DNA of 64,000 nt, from NCBI GenBank assembly GCA_050293885.1, contig JBNKNO010000002.1, forward strand, positions 95,964-159,963, in the 5' to 3' direction. Position 1 is the stretch's first letter; each line of letters opens with the position of its first letter. Both the position numbers and the translations under genes were made by a program. This DNA comes from Nitrogeniibacter sp050293885. GTDB taxonomy: Bacteria; Pseudomonadota; Gammaproteobacteria; Burkholderiales; Rhodocyclaceae. Under the pieces are notes generated by a model that had not been told where the DNA came from, made no database searches, and saw nothing but the letters and a program-made list of their open reading frames with translations. Shown one piece after another: positions 36,474 through 44,784 of the stretch.

Positions 36474-36785
36474 TCACTTGATGACGACTTCGTCGCTCCG
36501 GTTGTCGCCTTTGTTGTCCACCCAGCTGATGGTGACCTTGTCGCCGGCGGCGCCGCCCTTGAAGCCGAACTTCAGGTACGGGTTCTTGGAAACGGATGGT
36601 CCGAAGTTGGCTGCCAGCACGACGCTATCGTTGTGCTTGGCGGTCAGTTCGGTGATGTAGTGCGCCGGAATCTTGTTGCCATCCGAGCCCTTGCGCCGCC
36701 CGGTTTCCATCGGGTGACTGACCAGAACTTTCACTGTCGTCGTGCCATCGGCATGGGTGGCACGGATACGCATCGGGTTACCCAT
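36474..36785 (-). CDS. soxZ: Sulfur-carrier subunit SoxZ
   Basis: 103 residues from the ATG at 36785 (AAGGAG 9 bases upstream). MRIRATHADGTTTVKVLVSHPMETG and the C-terminal DKVTISWVDNKGDNRSDEVVIK are the SoxZ immunoglobulin-like fold. It forms the heterodimer with SoxY that carries the sulfur intermediate on its swinging arm. It lacks its own signal peptide and is exported with SoxY. It is 30 bp downstream of soxY. Confidence 0.95.
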   Translation of the reverse strand: MGNPMRIRATHADGTTTVKVLVSHPMETGRRKGSDGNKIPAHYITELTAKHNDSVVLAANFGPSVSKNPYLKFGFKGGAAGDKVTISWVDNKGDNRSDEVVIK

Positions 36786-36815
36786 AATTCAAATCTCCTT
36801 TGTCCGAAATGCGGA

Positions 36816-37283
36816 TCAACCGCCACAACCACCGAGAGTGACCTTGATTTCCTTCTTGGTCATGTAGAACTTGTCGCCGGCCTTGACCACCGCGAACACG
36901 TTCGAGGTCTGCCCCATCTTCACCCGCGTCTGAATGTCAGGCTCGGTGCCCTCCGGGATGGTGAAGGACGCGGCCAGCATGTTCGGATTCTTTTCCACCA
37001 GAATCGCGATCTGCTGCGTGCCTGGCAGTTTGCTGGAGACGCCCACCGGCACGACCGCGCCGTTTTCAGCAATATCCGCCGCCGTCAGCACCACATCGCC
37101 GCTCTCGGCCGGCGCGCCAGCGCCCAAGGCCTTGAGTGCGTCTTCCATGGTCGTGGCATCGAACGCCGACTTGTTCCAGGCCGCTTGCGCCACCTCCGGC
37201 TTGAGCATGCCGGCCGCAACCAGCAAGCCGAACAGGCCCAGACCACCACCGGCCTTGAGCACTTCCCTACGTGATTGGTTCAT
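36816..37283 (-). CDS. soxY: Sulfur-carrier subunit SoxY
   Basis: 155 residues from the ATG at 37283 (GAGGAGAGAGG upstream). A Tat-type signal (NQSRREVLKAGGGLGLFGLL) is followed by the SoxY domain with AILVEKNPNMLAASFTIPEG and ends in the signature GGCGG, whose Cys is the covalent sulfur carrier. The substrate arm is loaded by SoxAX, hydrolysed by SoxB and oxidised by SoxCD. Neighbours soxZ and soxD are in the same direction. Confidence 0.96.
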   Translation of the reverse strand: MNQSRREVLKAGGGLGLFGLLVAAGMLKPEVAQAAWNKSAFDATTMEDALKALGAGAPAESGDVVLTAADIAENGAVVPVGVSSKLPGTQQIAILVEKNPNMLAASFTIPEGTEPDIQTRVKMGQTSNVFAVVKAGDKFYMTKKEIKVTLGGCGG

Positions 37284-37310
37284 TCCTCTCTCCTCTATCG
37301 CTTTTCGCGT

Positions 37311-38348
37311 TTACTGCGCTTTCGCGCCATCCAGAATCCACCGCACGATGGTCTGTATTTCTTCATCCTTCACATGGCCATGGGGCGGCATGGGTATCGC
37401 ACCCCACACGCCCTTGCCACCGTTCTTCACCTTGGCCACCAGCATCGCCTCGGCACCGTCCTGGCCTTGGTACTTGGCCGCGACGTCGGTGTAAGCCGGC
37501 CCCACCAGCGCCTTGGCCACACCGTGGCAGGCCATGCAGCCCTTGTCTTTCGCCAGTTGCTCGCCGGCGGCGCCTGCCTTCTCGGCCCCTGCGGCGCCCG
37601 CTTTGCCTTCGCCCGTGACCTTACCGCGAACACCCCCGACGAGGCGGTTCTGCTCGGCCAGATTGCCGTGGGCATCGGCAGCATAGTCCGGCAAGGTGGA
37701 ACCGATCTCGACCGTCTTCTTGCAGTTCTTCATGCACGCCGAATTGCTCACGTCGGGCTTGCCGCCATTACCCATGCCCTTGCCCGGCCACAGGCCGTGG
37801 TCGGTGGTCATGCCATTGCGGTTGGGCATCAGCGCCTGCACGTCGGCGATGTTCTGGTCGGACAACTCGAAGTCCGACGGCACCACGTTGGAGAGGTTCA
37901 ACAGATACGCGAGCACGGCGTACACCTCGTCCGGTTTGAGCGACTTGGGCGATGTCCACGGCATGGCACGCTGAATGTAGTCGTACAGCGTCGAGAGGGT
38001 TGCCACCTTCATGAAGGTGGTGCGTTGGGGCGTCGAGCCGGTGCGCAGCGCCTTCACATGGCCGGTCTTCACGTCGTCAGCCGTCGTGCCCCCGACAAGG
38101 GGTGTGAACACTTCGTTCGACTCCCCGAAGGTGCCATGGCAGGACTCGCATTTTTCTTCCCACACGAGCGTGCCCTCTTCCACCGTCCCCTTGCCCTTGG
38201 GCAGGCCCTTGAAGTCCGGGCGCACGTCGATGTCCCAGGCTTTCACCTCGTCGGCCGTCGCCTCGCGGCCCAGGCCCTCGAAGGCGTTGGCATTCATGGC
38301 ACCGGCCAGCACGGCGGCGGCCAGCAGCGTTTTAGAGAACCTGAACAT
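37311..38348 (-). CDS. soxD: Sulfane dehydrogenase cytochrome subunit SoxD
   Basis: 345 residues from the ATG at 38348 (GGGAGGT 5 bases upstream), 17 bp inside the end of soxC. After a signal peptide (KTLLAAAVLAGAMNANA) come two cytochrome c domains with CESCH (67-71) and CMACH (271-275), joined by an Ala/Gly/Lys-rich linker (GEGKAGAAGAEKAGAAGEQ). The N-terminal domain has the SoxD hallmark block RQ/RTTFMKVATLSTLYDYIQRAMPW. It passes electrons from the SoxC molybdenum centre to a soluble cytochrome c. The presence of SoxCD means thiosulfate can be oxidised fully, with eight electrons released. Confidence 0.93.
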   Translation of the reverse strand: MFRFSKTLLAAAVLAGAMNANAFEGLGREATADEVKAWDIDVRPDFKGLPKGKGTVEEGTLVWEEKCESCHGTFGESNEVFTPLVGGTTADDVKTGHVKALRTGSTPQRTTFMKVATLSTLYDYIQRAMPWTSPKSLKPDEVYAVLAYLLNLSNVVPSDFELSDQNIADVQALMPNRNGMTTDHGLWPGKGMGNGGKPDVSNSACMKNCKKTVEIGSTLPDYAADAHGNLAEQNRLVGGVRGKVTGEGKAGAAGAEKAGAAGEQLAKDKGCMACHGVAKALVGPAYTDVAAKYQGQDGAEAMLVAKVKNGGKGVWGAIPMPPHGHVKDEEIQTIVRWILDGAKAQ

Positions 38349-39666
38349 TGCTGACCTCCCCGCTTTCAACCACTTTCCACGACTGGATGGCGTTGTTGTG
38401 ATAGATCGACTTGGTACCGCGCACCTTGCGCAATTGGCCGTAGGAGGCCTGCACGTAGCCGGTTTCGTCCATGGCGCGCGACTGCAGGATGGCGGGCTTG
38501 CCATCCCAGTTCCAGTCGATGTTGAAGCGGGTCAACGCCTTGGAGAGCACCGGCGTCTCCAGTCGCGCCTGACGCCAGTTGATGCCGCCGTCGGTAGACA
38601 CATCCACACGCTTGATCTTGCCGCGGCCCGACCAGGCCAGTCCGCTGATGTTGTAGAAGCCCTTGTCGAGCAGAATCTGGCCGCCCGACGGCGAGGTGAT
38701 GACCGACTTGCACTCCTGCACCGAGGAGTACTGGCGGTGCTGACCGTCGGGCAACATGTCGATGTAGTGCACCGCCTCGTCCTTGGTCGCCCACGGCTTG
38801 TCACCCACTTCGATACGGCGCAGCCACTTCACCCAGCTCACGCCCTGCACGCCGGGCACGATGAGCCGCAGCGGGTAGCCGTTCTCCGGGCGCAGCATCT
38901 CGCCGTTCTGTCCGTACGCCACCAGCACCTCGCCCGACTCGACCAGCTCCATGGGAATGGTGCGGGTCATGGAGGAGCCATCCGCGCCTTCGGCCAGCAC
39001 GTAGCGACCCTTCTTGAAATCCGCCCCGGCGTACTCGAGGATGTCGCGCAGTGGCACGCCGGTAAATTCGGAGCACGAGAGCATGCCGTGGCTGTACTGC
39101 ACCGTCGGCACCGCCACGTTGCCCCACTCCATGCCGGTGTTGGCGCCGCACTCGATGAAGTGAATGCGCGACACCGACGGCAGGCGCAGGAGGTCGTCCA
39201 TGGAGAACACCAGATTCTTGTTCACCAAACCGTTGATCATCAGGCGGTGCTTGCCCGGATCGACATCGTGCCAGCCCTGGTGATGACGCTCGAAGTGCAG
39301 CCCCGACGGCGTGATGATGCCGAACAGACCCTGCAGCGGCGCGAACGATACCGAGGAACCGCCCACCCGCGTCAGCCCCGGCGACTCGCGGCGCACGAGA
39401 TTTCGCTCGTACTGCGACGGCATGCCGTAGGGGTGGGTGGCCACCGGCTGACNNNNNNNNNNNNNNNNNNNNNNNNNNNNNNNNNNNNNNNNNNNNNNNN
39501 NNNNNNNNNNNNNNNNNNNNNNNNNNNNNNNNNNNNNNNNNNNNNNNNNNNNNNNNNNNNNNNNNNNNNNNCTTCTGCCTTTCGTGACGTCGGCAATCTG
39601 CGCCTGCGTCAGAAAGTTTTCGGGCGCGCGCCGGATGCGGCCCGCCCGGAAATCATCGTTCGACAT
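38332..39666 (-). CDS. soxC: Sulfane dehydrogenase molybdenum subunit SoxC
   Basis: 444 residues from the ATG at 39666 (GGGGGAGAG upstream); 119 N (39453-39571) hide residues about 32-71, where the Tat signal and mature N-terminus would lie. The sulfite-oxidase fold is clear: SGLHFERHHQGWHDVDPGKH, the Mo-ligand Cys in HFIECGANTG (Cys173), YGQNGEMLRPENGYPLRLIV and a dimerisation domain with VDVSTDGGINWRQARLE. SoxC with SoxD oxidises the sulfane sulfur on SoxYZ. This enzyme uses molybdenum, while AOR in the same window uses tungsten. Confidence 0.94.
   Translation of the reverse strand: MSNDDFRAGRIRRAPENFLTQAQIADVTKGRXXXXXXXXXXXXXXXXXXXXXXXXXXXXXXXXXXXXXXXXXQPVATHPYGMPSQYERNLVRRESPGLTRVGGSSVSFAPLQGLFGIITPSGLHFERHHQGWHDVDPGKHRLMINGLVNKNLVFSMDDLLRLPSVSRIHFIECGANTGMEWGNVAVPTVQYSHGMLSCSEFTGVPLRDILEYAGADFKKGRYVLAEGADGSSMTRTIPMELVESGEVLVAYGQNGEMLRPENGYPLRLIVPGVQGVSWVKWLRRIEVGDKPWATKDEAVHYIDMLPDGQHRQYSSVQECKSVITSPSGGQILLDKGFYNISGLAWSGRGKIKRVDVSTDGGINWRQARLETPVLSKALTRFNIDWNWDGKPAILQSRAMDETGYVQASYGQLRKVRGTKSIYHNNAIQSWKVVESGEVSNVQVL
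39453..39571. other. Assembly gap (119 N) inside soxC
   Basis: Run of N near the 5' end of soxC; frame agrees on both sides. Confidence 0.99.
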
Positions 39667-39699
39667 CGTGTCTCTCTCCCCCAACAAGTGATATCGGGC

Positions 39700-40053
39700 T
39701 CATACCCGCTTCTCTTCTTCCATCCATTGCATCAACGCGGCGCGCTCGATCTCGGACAACTCGGCGCGATCCGCAATCGCCCGGCATACCGGCTGACACA
39801 TGCCCACCAGATTCGGATCGACAATGCGGTAAAACACCTGCGCCCCATCACGGTCACGGTCCACCACCCCTGCCCGGTAGAGCAGGTTCAGGTGCCTCGA
39901 GGTGTTGGCCTGGGTCAGGCCCGTCGCCTCGGCCAGCTCGTTGACCGAGCACGCGCCGCGGCACAGACAATGCAAAATCTTCAAGCGGGTCGGCTCGGAC
40001 AGCAGACTGAAGTAGCCAGCGACTTGTTCGAAGACTTTCCCCAGCGCATCCAT
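39700..40053 (-). CDS. soxR: ArsR-family repressor, SoxR-like
   Basis: 117 residues from the ATG at 40053 (GGAGGG 5 bases upstream). Winged HTH of the ArsR type: LLSEPTRLKILHCLCRGACS, then VNELAEATGLTQANTSRHLN. Cysteines at HCLCRGAC and MCQPVC could form the thiol switch used by ArsR-type SoxR/SqrR-like sulfur sensors. It is the first gene on the minus-strand side of the divergent sox promoter region and probably represses both soxCD... and the flavocytochrome genes until a sulfur compound modifies its cysteines. This regulation is inferred from family and position. Confidence 0.87.
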   Translation of the reverse strand: MDALGKVFEQVAGYFSLLSEPTRLKILHCLCRGACSVNELAEATGLTQANTSRHLNLLYRAGVVDRDRDGAQVFYRIVDPNLVGMCQPVCRAIADRAELSEIERAALMQWMEEEKRV

Positions 40054-40067
40054 GTCCGCCCTCCACG

Positions 40068-40081
40068 TTGATGTATATCAA
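40068..40081. promoter_or_regulatory. Perfect FNR/ANR-type box in the sox divergent region
   Basis: TTGATGTATATCAA matches the FNR consensus TTGAT-N4-ATCAA exactly. It lies 15-28 bp upstream of the soxR start codon and about 200 bp before the flavocytochrome genes. A TATAGT hexamer (40100-40105) could be the plus-strand -10, which would place the box near -38 to -41. Confidence 0.65.
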
Positions 40082-40101
40082 TTTATGAGTAGATGCTTAT
40101 A

Positions 40102-40114
40102 TAGTCAATGACTA
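40102..40114. promoter_or_regulatory. Candidate SoxR operator
   Basis: TAGTCA-A-TGACTA is a 6-bp inverted repeat in an AT-rich patch between soxR and the flavocytochrome genes. It overlaps the possible plus-strand -10, a good position for a repressor. No second copy was found. Confidence 0.4.
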
Positions 40115-40282
40115 ATATTGTTGCAGCGCATGATGCTTTTATTTCCCAACCCGGGTAATCATGGCAAAAAAACGGCTTGGCAAATACATGCCAAGTTGAT
40201 ATGGAGAATGGTTAAAAGCAAGCAGGCATGCGGGATACGCCCACAGCGCAGCCGCATACGACCACCAAGGAGGAGACACCCC

Positions 40283-40582
40283 GTGAAACTGAAAAAACTG
40301 CTGATTGCAGCCGGCATGTGCATGGCCGCGTTCGCCGCGCATGCGCAGGATCCCGACCTGGCGCGCAACCTCGCGGCCACCTGCGCCAACTGCCATGGCA
40401 CCAATGGCCACAGCCAGGGCGGTAGCGAAAGCCTGGCCGGCGAACCCAAGGAAAAGCTGCTGCGCAAGCTTGGTGAATTCGTCTCCGGCGACAAGCCGGC
40501 GACGATCATGCATCAGATCGCCAAGGGCTTCACCAAGGAACAGCTGGACATGATCGCCGAGTACTTCTCGGCGCAGAAGTGA
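40283..40582 (+). CDS. soxE: Flavocytochrome c cytochrome subunit (SoxE/FccA-like)
   Basis: 99 residues from a GTG at 40283, chosen because AAGGAGGAG lies at 40267-40275. The signal peptide ends FAAHA before QDPDLARN. One heme motif, CANCH (34-38), and a likely axial Met in PATIMHQIAKGF. Small monoheme cytochromes like this pair with the flavoprotein encoded 17 bp downstream to form sulfide dehydrogenase (FccAB) or SoxEF, taking electrons from the flavin to cytochrome c. It starts the plus-strand arm of the sox locus. Confidence 0.88.
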   Translation: MKLKKLLIAAGMCMAAFAAHAQDPDLARNLAATCANCHGTNGHSQGGSESLAGEPKEKLLRKLGEFVSGDKPATIMHQIAKGFTKEQLDMIAEYFSAQK

Positions 40583-40599
40583 TCGGGAGGCGCACAGAC

Positions 40600-41877
40600 A
40601 TGATGAATCGACGCAACTTTCTCAAGGCTGCCGGCGTATCCGCAGCCACCGCATCGGTCGCCGGCGCGCTGCCGGCCTTTGGCAAAAGCATGAAGAACCT
40701 CGGGCACGTGGTGGTGGTCGGCGGCGGCTTCGGCGGCGCGACCGCAGCCAAGTATCTGCGCATGTGGAGCAATGGGGCGGTGCAGGTCACGCTGATCGAG
40801 CGCAATCCGAATTTCGTCTCCTGCCCGATCTCCAATCTGGTGATCGGCGGTCTCAAGCAGATGGAAGACATCACCGTCAGCTACGACAACCTCGCCAAGG
40901 TGCATGGAGTGAAGGTGATGCAGGATTCGGTCTCCGGCATCGATGCCACCGCGCGCAAGGTGACGCTCGCCTCGGGCGGCACGCTCAGCTACGACCGCCT
41001 GGTGCTGTCGCCGGGCATCGACTTCATGGTCGATGGCATCGGCGGGCTGGCGGGCAACCAGGACAAGATTCCGCACGCCTGGAAGGCCGGTGAGCAAACG
41101 GTGATTCTGCGCAAACAACTCGAAGCCATGCCCGATGGCGGCGTCTACGCCATGCACATTCCCAAGGCGCCCTACCGCTGCCCGCCGGGCCCGTACGAAC
41201 GAGCCTGCATGGTGGCCAACTACCTCAAGCAGCACAAACCCAAGTCGAAGGTCATCGTGCTCGACGCCAACGAGGACATCCAGTCCAAGAAAGCGCTGTT
41301 CCGCAAGGCCTGGGAGACGCACTACAAGGACATCATCGACTATCGCCCGAACAACACCTTGCTCGAAGTGGACGTCGCCAACAAGACGGCGGTGATGGAT
41401 TTCGAGAGCGTCAAGGCCGATGTGCTCAACGTCATTCCGCCGCAGCGTGCCGGCGCCGTGGCCGGCATGATCGGCTCCAATCTCGTCAATGATCGCTGGG
41501 TCGGCGTGAACTGGCTGACCGCAGAAGTCAGCGATGTGCCCAACGTGCACGTGGTGGGCGATGCGGCCTTTCCGGCGCCGGGCATGCCCAAGTCAGGCCA
41601 CATGGCCAACCAGCAGGCCAAGGTGGCGGCAGCGGCCATCATCCGCCTGCTCGAAGGCAAGGCACCGAACGCCTCGCCGGTGGTGACCAACACCTGCTAC
41701 AGCTTTGTCGCCCCCAAGAGTGTGGTGCATGTCACCTCGGTGCACCAGTTCGATCAGGAGAAGAAGACCTTCCTCAAGGTCAAGGGCGCCGGTGGGCTAT
41801 CCCCCGCAGCCAACGAGTTGGAAGCCAAAACCGCGATGCACTGGGCCAAGAACATCTGGGCCGACATCCTCGCGTAA
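40600..41877 (+). CDS. soxF: Flavocytochrome c sulfide dehydrogenase flavoprotein (SoxF/FccB)
   Basis: 425 residues from the ATG at 40600 (GGGAGG upstream; another ATG follows). A Tat signal (MNRRNFLKAAGVSAATASV) exports it. The FAD Rossmann motif is HVVVVGGGFGGATAAKYLR. The redox cysteines are in NFVSCPISNLV (Cys75) and APYRCPPGPYERACM (Cys194), and the second FAD contact reads NVHVVGDAAFPAPGMPKSGH. It oxidises sulfide (or restores inactive SoxYZ, as reported for SoxF) and passes electrons to the cytochrome subunit. It ends before a strong terminator shared with the convergent cytochrome gene. Confidence 0.93.
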   Translation: MMNRRNFLKAAGVSAATASVAGALPAFGKSMKNLGHVVVVGGGFGGATAAKYLRMWSNGAVQVTLIERNPNFVSCPISNLVIGGLKQMEDITVSYDNLAKVHGVKVMQDSVSGIDATARKVTLASGGTLSYDRLVLSPGIDFMVDGIGGLAGNQDKIPHAWKAGEQTVILRKQLEAMPDGGVYAMHIPKAPYRCPPGPYERACMVANYLKQHKPKSKVIVLDANEDIQSKKALFRKAWETHYKDIIDYRPNNTLLEVDVANKTAVMDFESVKADVLNVIPPQRAGAVAGMIGSNLVNDRWVGVNWLTAEVSDVPNVHVVGDAAFPAPGMPKSGHMANQQAKVAAAAIIRLLEGKAPNASPVVTNTCYSFVAPKSVVHVTSVHQFDQEKKTFLKVKGAGGLSPAANELEAKTAMHWAKNIWADILA

Positions 41878-41897
41878 GCCGTTTGCGCGGCAACAAT

Positions 41898-41926
41898 GAA
41901 AACGGGCCGCGACGCGGCCCGTTTTC
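41898..41926. terminator. Bidirectional terminator between soxF and the diheme cytochrome gene
   Basis: Stem GAAAACGGGCCGC / GCGGCCCGTTTTC (41898-41910 with 41914-41926) around GAC. Convergent genes on both sides. Confidence 0.92.
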
Positions 41927-41941
41927 ATGACACCACCCGCG

Positions 41942-42556
41942 TTATTTGAGCGTGCTGATATAGGCGGCAACGGCGTGGATTTCCAACGCCGTCAGCTTCG
42001 ATGCGATCGAGTGCATCACCGCATTGTCGTTGGTGCGCTGACGATCGTTGAAGGACTTGAGCTGCTTTTCGGTGTATCGGGCGCCCTGCCCCGCCAGCCG
42101 CGGCAGCTTCGCGGTGCCATAGCCCTTCTCGCCATGGCACGACGCACACGCGGCCACGCCGGAGAATTCGTTGCCGCGGTGAAACACGAAGCGGCCAACC
42201 GCGCTCAGGTCCGTGTCGTCGACCTCGGCCGCAAGCGTCGGCTTGTTTTCGAAATACACCCCGAGCGCGAGCATCTCCTCGGCGGTCAAATCCTTGGCCA
42301 TCTCGACCATGGTGTCGCTCTGACGCTTGCCGGATTTGAAATCGGCCAGCTGCTTGGCGACGTATTGATAATGCTGCCCCGCCAGACGCGGGTAGAGCGC
42401 CGTCGAGCTCTCGCCCTCCATGCCGTGGCACAGGAAGCAGCGGCCACCGACGATTTCCTGCGCACGCTCGAGATTGACCTTGGGTGGTGACTCGGCCATT
42501 GCGCCACTGCCCGTCAGGCTGGCCGCCACCAGCGCCCCCAGAAATATCCTGCGCAT
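41942..42556 (-). CDS. Diheme cytochrome c (c4 type)
   Basis: 204 residues from the ATG at 42556 (GGAGGAGAG upstream). The signal peptide ends SGAMA before ESPPKV. Two homologous c-type domains carry CFLCH (40-44) and CASCH (138-142); each has the following YPRLAGQ / LPRLAGQ block and an axial Met (SDTMVEMA, DNAVMHSIA). This is the cytochrome c4 pattern, a periplasmic electron carrier to terminal oxidases. Convergent to soxF, it could take electrons from the sox enzymes. Confidence 0.88.
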   Translation of the reverse strand: MRRIFLGALVAASLTGSGAMAESPPKVNLERAQEIVGGRCFLCHGMEGESSTALYPRLAGQHYQYVAKQLADFKSGKRQSDTMVEMAKDLTAEEMLALGVYFENKPTLAAEVDDTDLSAVGRFVFHRGNEFSGVAACASCHGEKGYGTAKLPRLAGQGARYTEKQLKSFNDRQRTNDNAVMHSIASKLTALEIHAVAAYISTLK

Positions 42557-42616
42557 ACGTCTCTCCTCCCATTCGTTCTTGATATGAGGGAAAGCGTATC
42601 AGAATTTGTTAATACA

Positions 42617-43066
42617 CTAAATCTCCACCCGACGGTCCGCCCAGCCGGATTCGGCAATCCACGGCACCGACGCATCGCGTGCCAGCGCCGCGGCCACGTA
42701 GGGCACGGTATCGACGGGCAGCGCATCACGCGCCACCCATTGCAGCGCGGCACATTTGTCGGGCTCGGCGCGCACGGGCAGGCCCGTCCAGTGCGACGTG
42801 TGCAAAAAGAAATCGATGCGATTGGTGTCGGAGAGTCGATGCACGACTCCCGTCAGATGAAGGTCGTCGGCGACCAGCTCGATCGCCAGCTCTTCGCGCA
42901 TCTCGCGAATGGCCGCCATCTTCACCGACTCGCCCGGCTCGACATGGCCGCCGGGCAAACTGAACAGCCCGTCGAAGAAACCGGTGTTCATGCGCCGCAT
43001 GAGCAACACACGTTCGCCCTGCATCAGCATCACATGCACGCCCGTCGGAATGCCCGGCACGGCCAC
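42617..43066 (-). CDS. NUDIX hydrolase
   Basis: 149 residues if the GTG at 43066 is used (GAGG 6 bases upstream, 7 bp after the dut stop); an ATG at 43126 would add 20 residues but overlaps dut by 53 bp without a ribosome site. The Nudix box is complete: GGHVEPGESVKMAAIREMREELAIEL (GX5EX7REUXEEXGU form with one substitution at the end). It hydrolyses a nucleoside diphosphate derivative; substrate unknown. C-terminal part ends with WADRRVEI. Third gene of a coaBC-dut-nudix run, fitting nucleotide housekeeping. Confidence 0.85.
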   Translation of the reverse strand: MAVPGIPTGVHVMLMQGERVLLMRRMNTGFFDGLFSLPGGHVEPGESVKMAAIREMREELAIELVADDLHLTGVVHRLSDTNRIDFFLHTSHWTGLPVRAEPDKCAALQWVARDALPVDTVPYVAAALARDASVPWIAESGWADRRVEI

Positions 43067-43073
43067 GCGCGCC

Positions 43074-43523
43074 TCAGCGCTTGCCGGTGCTGCCGAATCC
43101 ACCCGCTCCCCGCGAAGACTCGTCAAAGCGCTCGACGACGTTGAAACCGACCTGCAGCACCGGCACCACCATCAGTTGCGCAATGCGCTCCATCGGCTCG
43201 ATCTCGAAACTGGCGTGACCACGATTCCATACCGAGACGAAGATCTGCCCCTGATAATCCGAGTCGATCAGTCCCACCAGATTGCCCAGCACGATGCCGT
43301 GCTTGTGCCCCAAGCCGGAGCGCGGCAGGATCATCGCCGCCAGACCGGGATCGGCCAGATGAATCGCCATGCCGGTGGGCACCAGATGCGTCTCGCCCGG
43401 CTGCAGCACCACCGGCGTATCGAGGCAGGCACGCAGATCGAGCCCCGCCGAACCCGGCGTCGCATAGTGCGGCGGCTGCGCCTTGAGACGGTCGTCGAGA
43501 AGAATGACGTCGATCTGATGCAT
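43074..43523 (-). CDS. dut: Deoxyuridine 5'-triphosphate nucleotidohydrolase
   Basis: 149 residues from the ATG at 43523. All five dUTPase motifs are present: GSAGLDLRAC, PRSGLGHKHG, GNLVGLIDSDYQG, RIAQLMVVP and the flexible C-terminal RGAGGFGSTGK that closes over the substrate. The trimeric enzyme converts dUTP to dUMP and keeps uracil out of DNA. It lies 2 bp after coaBC, a neighbour pair conserved in many proteobacteria. Confidence 0.96.
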   Translation of the reverse strand: MHQIDVILLDDRLKAQPPHYATPGSAGLDLRACLDTPVVLQPGETHLVPTGMAIHLADPGLAAMILPRSGLGHKHGIVLGNLVGLIDSDYQGQIFVSVWNRGHASFEIEPMERIAQLMVVPVLQVGFNVVERFDESSRGAGGFGSTGKR

Positions 43524-43525
43524 GA

Positions 43526-44731
43526 CTACGCTCCTTGCGGCCGCCGCTGCTCAAGCAAACGGGAAAAGTGTTCGACGATGCGCGGGGCCAGGTCGGTCTT
43601 GCCCCCACGTGGCAGCGGATGTTTGCCGGTTTCGTCGTAGATGATGACCACGTTGTCGTCCTGCCCCAGTCCATCCTGCACCAGGTTGCCGACGATCACG
43701 GGCACCGCCTTCTGCTGCCGTTTTCCCTCGGCGTAGGTGTCGAGTTGCTGGCTCTCGGCCGCAAAACCGACGCAGAACGGCGCATCGGGCAGCGCCGCCA
43801 CCTCGGCGAGAATATCGGGATTGGGCACCAGCGTCAGCGTCATCGCATCGCCCGACTTCTTGATCTTGTGCTCGGCCGGCGCTTCCGGGCGATAGTCGGC
43901 CACCGCCGCCACACCGATGAACACATCCGCGTCCGCCACCTTGGACATCACTGCCTCATGCATCTGGCGGGCCGACGCGACATCGACACGCTGCACGCCA
44001 TAAGGCGTCGGCAAACTCACCGGCCCGCTGACCAGCTCCACCTCGGCGCCCGACTGCGCACACGCTCGCGCCAGCGCGTAGCCCATCTTGCCCGAGCTGC
44101 TGTTGGTAATACCGCGCACGGGGTCGATCGCTTCGAAGGTCGGGCCGGCCGTAATCACCACCTTGCGGCCTAGCAGCCACTTGGGCTGAAAGTGGGCAAT
44201 GATGGCTTCGGCCAACACCTCGGGTTCCAGCATGCGGCCGTAGCCCACTTCGCCGCACGCCTGCTCGCCCGCTTCAGGCCCCAGCAGGGTGACACCATCG
44301 GCGCGCAACTGCGCGGCATTGCGCTGCGTCGCCGGGTGCTCCCACATCTGGCGGTTCATCGCCGGCGCGACAATCAAGGGGCAGTCGCGGGCGAGACACA
44401 AGGTCGACAACAGATCGCCACACTGCCCCTGCGCCAGTCGGGCCATCACATCGGCCGTGGCCGGCGCCACCACGATCAGGTCGGCATCGCGCGACAGATC
44501 GATGTGCGCCATGTTGTTGCCCATGCGCGGATCCCACAGATCGGTCCATACGCGGTGTCCGCTCAACGCCTGGAAGGTCACCGGGGTCACAAAGTGCGCC
44601 CCGCCATCGGTCAGCACCACGTGAACACTTGCTCCCGCCTTCACCAGCAAACGTGTCAGCTCAGCCGCCTTGTAGGCCGCAACGCCGCCCGTCACCCCGA
44701 GAATGACTTTCTTTCCTCTCAGCTCGCTCAT
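43526..44731 (-). CDS. coaBC: Bifunctional phosphopantothenoylcysteine decarboxylase / synthetase CoaBC
   Basis: 401 residues from the ATG at 44731. The CoaC flavoprotein half begins KKVILGVTGGVAAYKAAEL and contains IVAPAMNRQMWEHPA. The CoaB half begins VVITAGPTFEAIDPVRGITN with SSSGKMGYALA for CTP binding. Together they make 4'-phosphopantetheine from phosphopantothenate and cysteine in CoA synthesis. The gene is divergent from radC by 53 bp and is the first of a run with dut and the NUDIX gene. Confidence 0.95.
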   Translation of the reverse strand: MSELRGKKVILGVTGGVAAYKAAELTRLLVKAGASVHVVLTDGGAHFVTPVTFQALSGHRVWTDLWDPRMGNNMAHIDLSRDADLIVVAPATADVMARLAQGQCGDLLSTLCLARDCPLIVAPAMNRQMWEHPATQRNAAQLRADGVTLLGPEAGEQACGEVGYGRMLEPEVLAEAIIAHFQPKWLLGRKVVITAGPTFEAIDPVRGITNSSSGKMGYALARACAQSGAEVELVSGPVSLPTPYGVQRVDVASARQMHEAVMSKVADADVFIGVAAVADYRPEAPAEHKIKKSGDAMTLTLVPNPDILAEVAALPDAPFCVGFAAESQQLDTYAEGKRQQKAVPVIVGNLVQDGLGQDDNVVIIYDETGKHPLPRGGKTDLAPRIVEHFSRLLEQRRPQGA

Positions 44732-44784
44732 GACATCCACATAACGTAATATCCGGCACATACCGACCCGGAGAATTGTACTGC

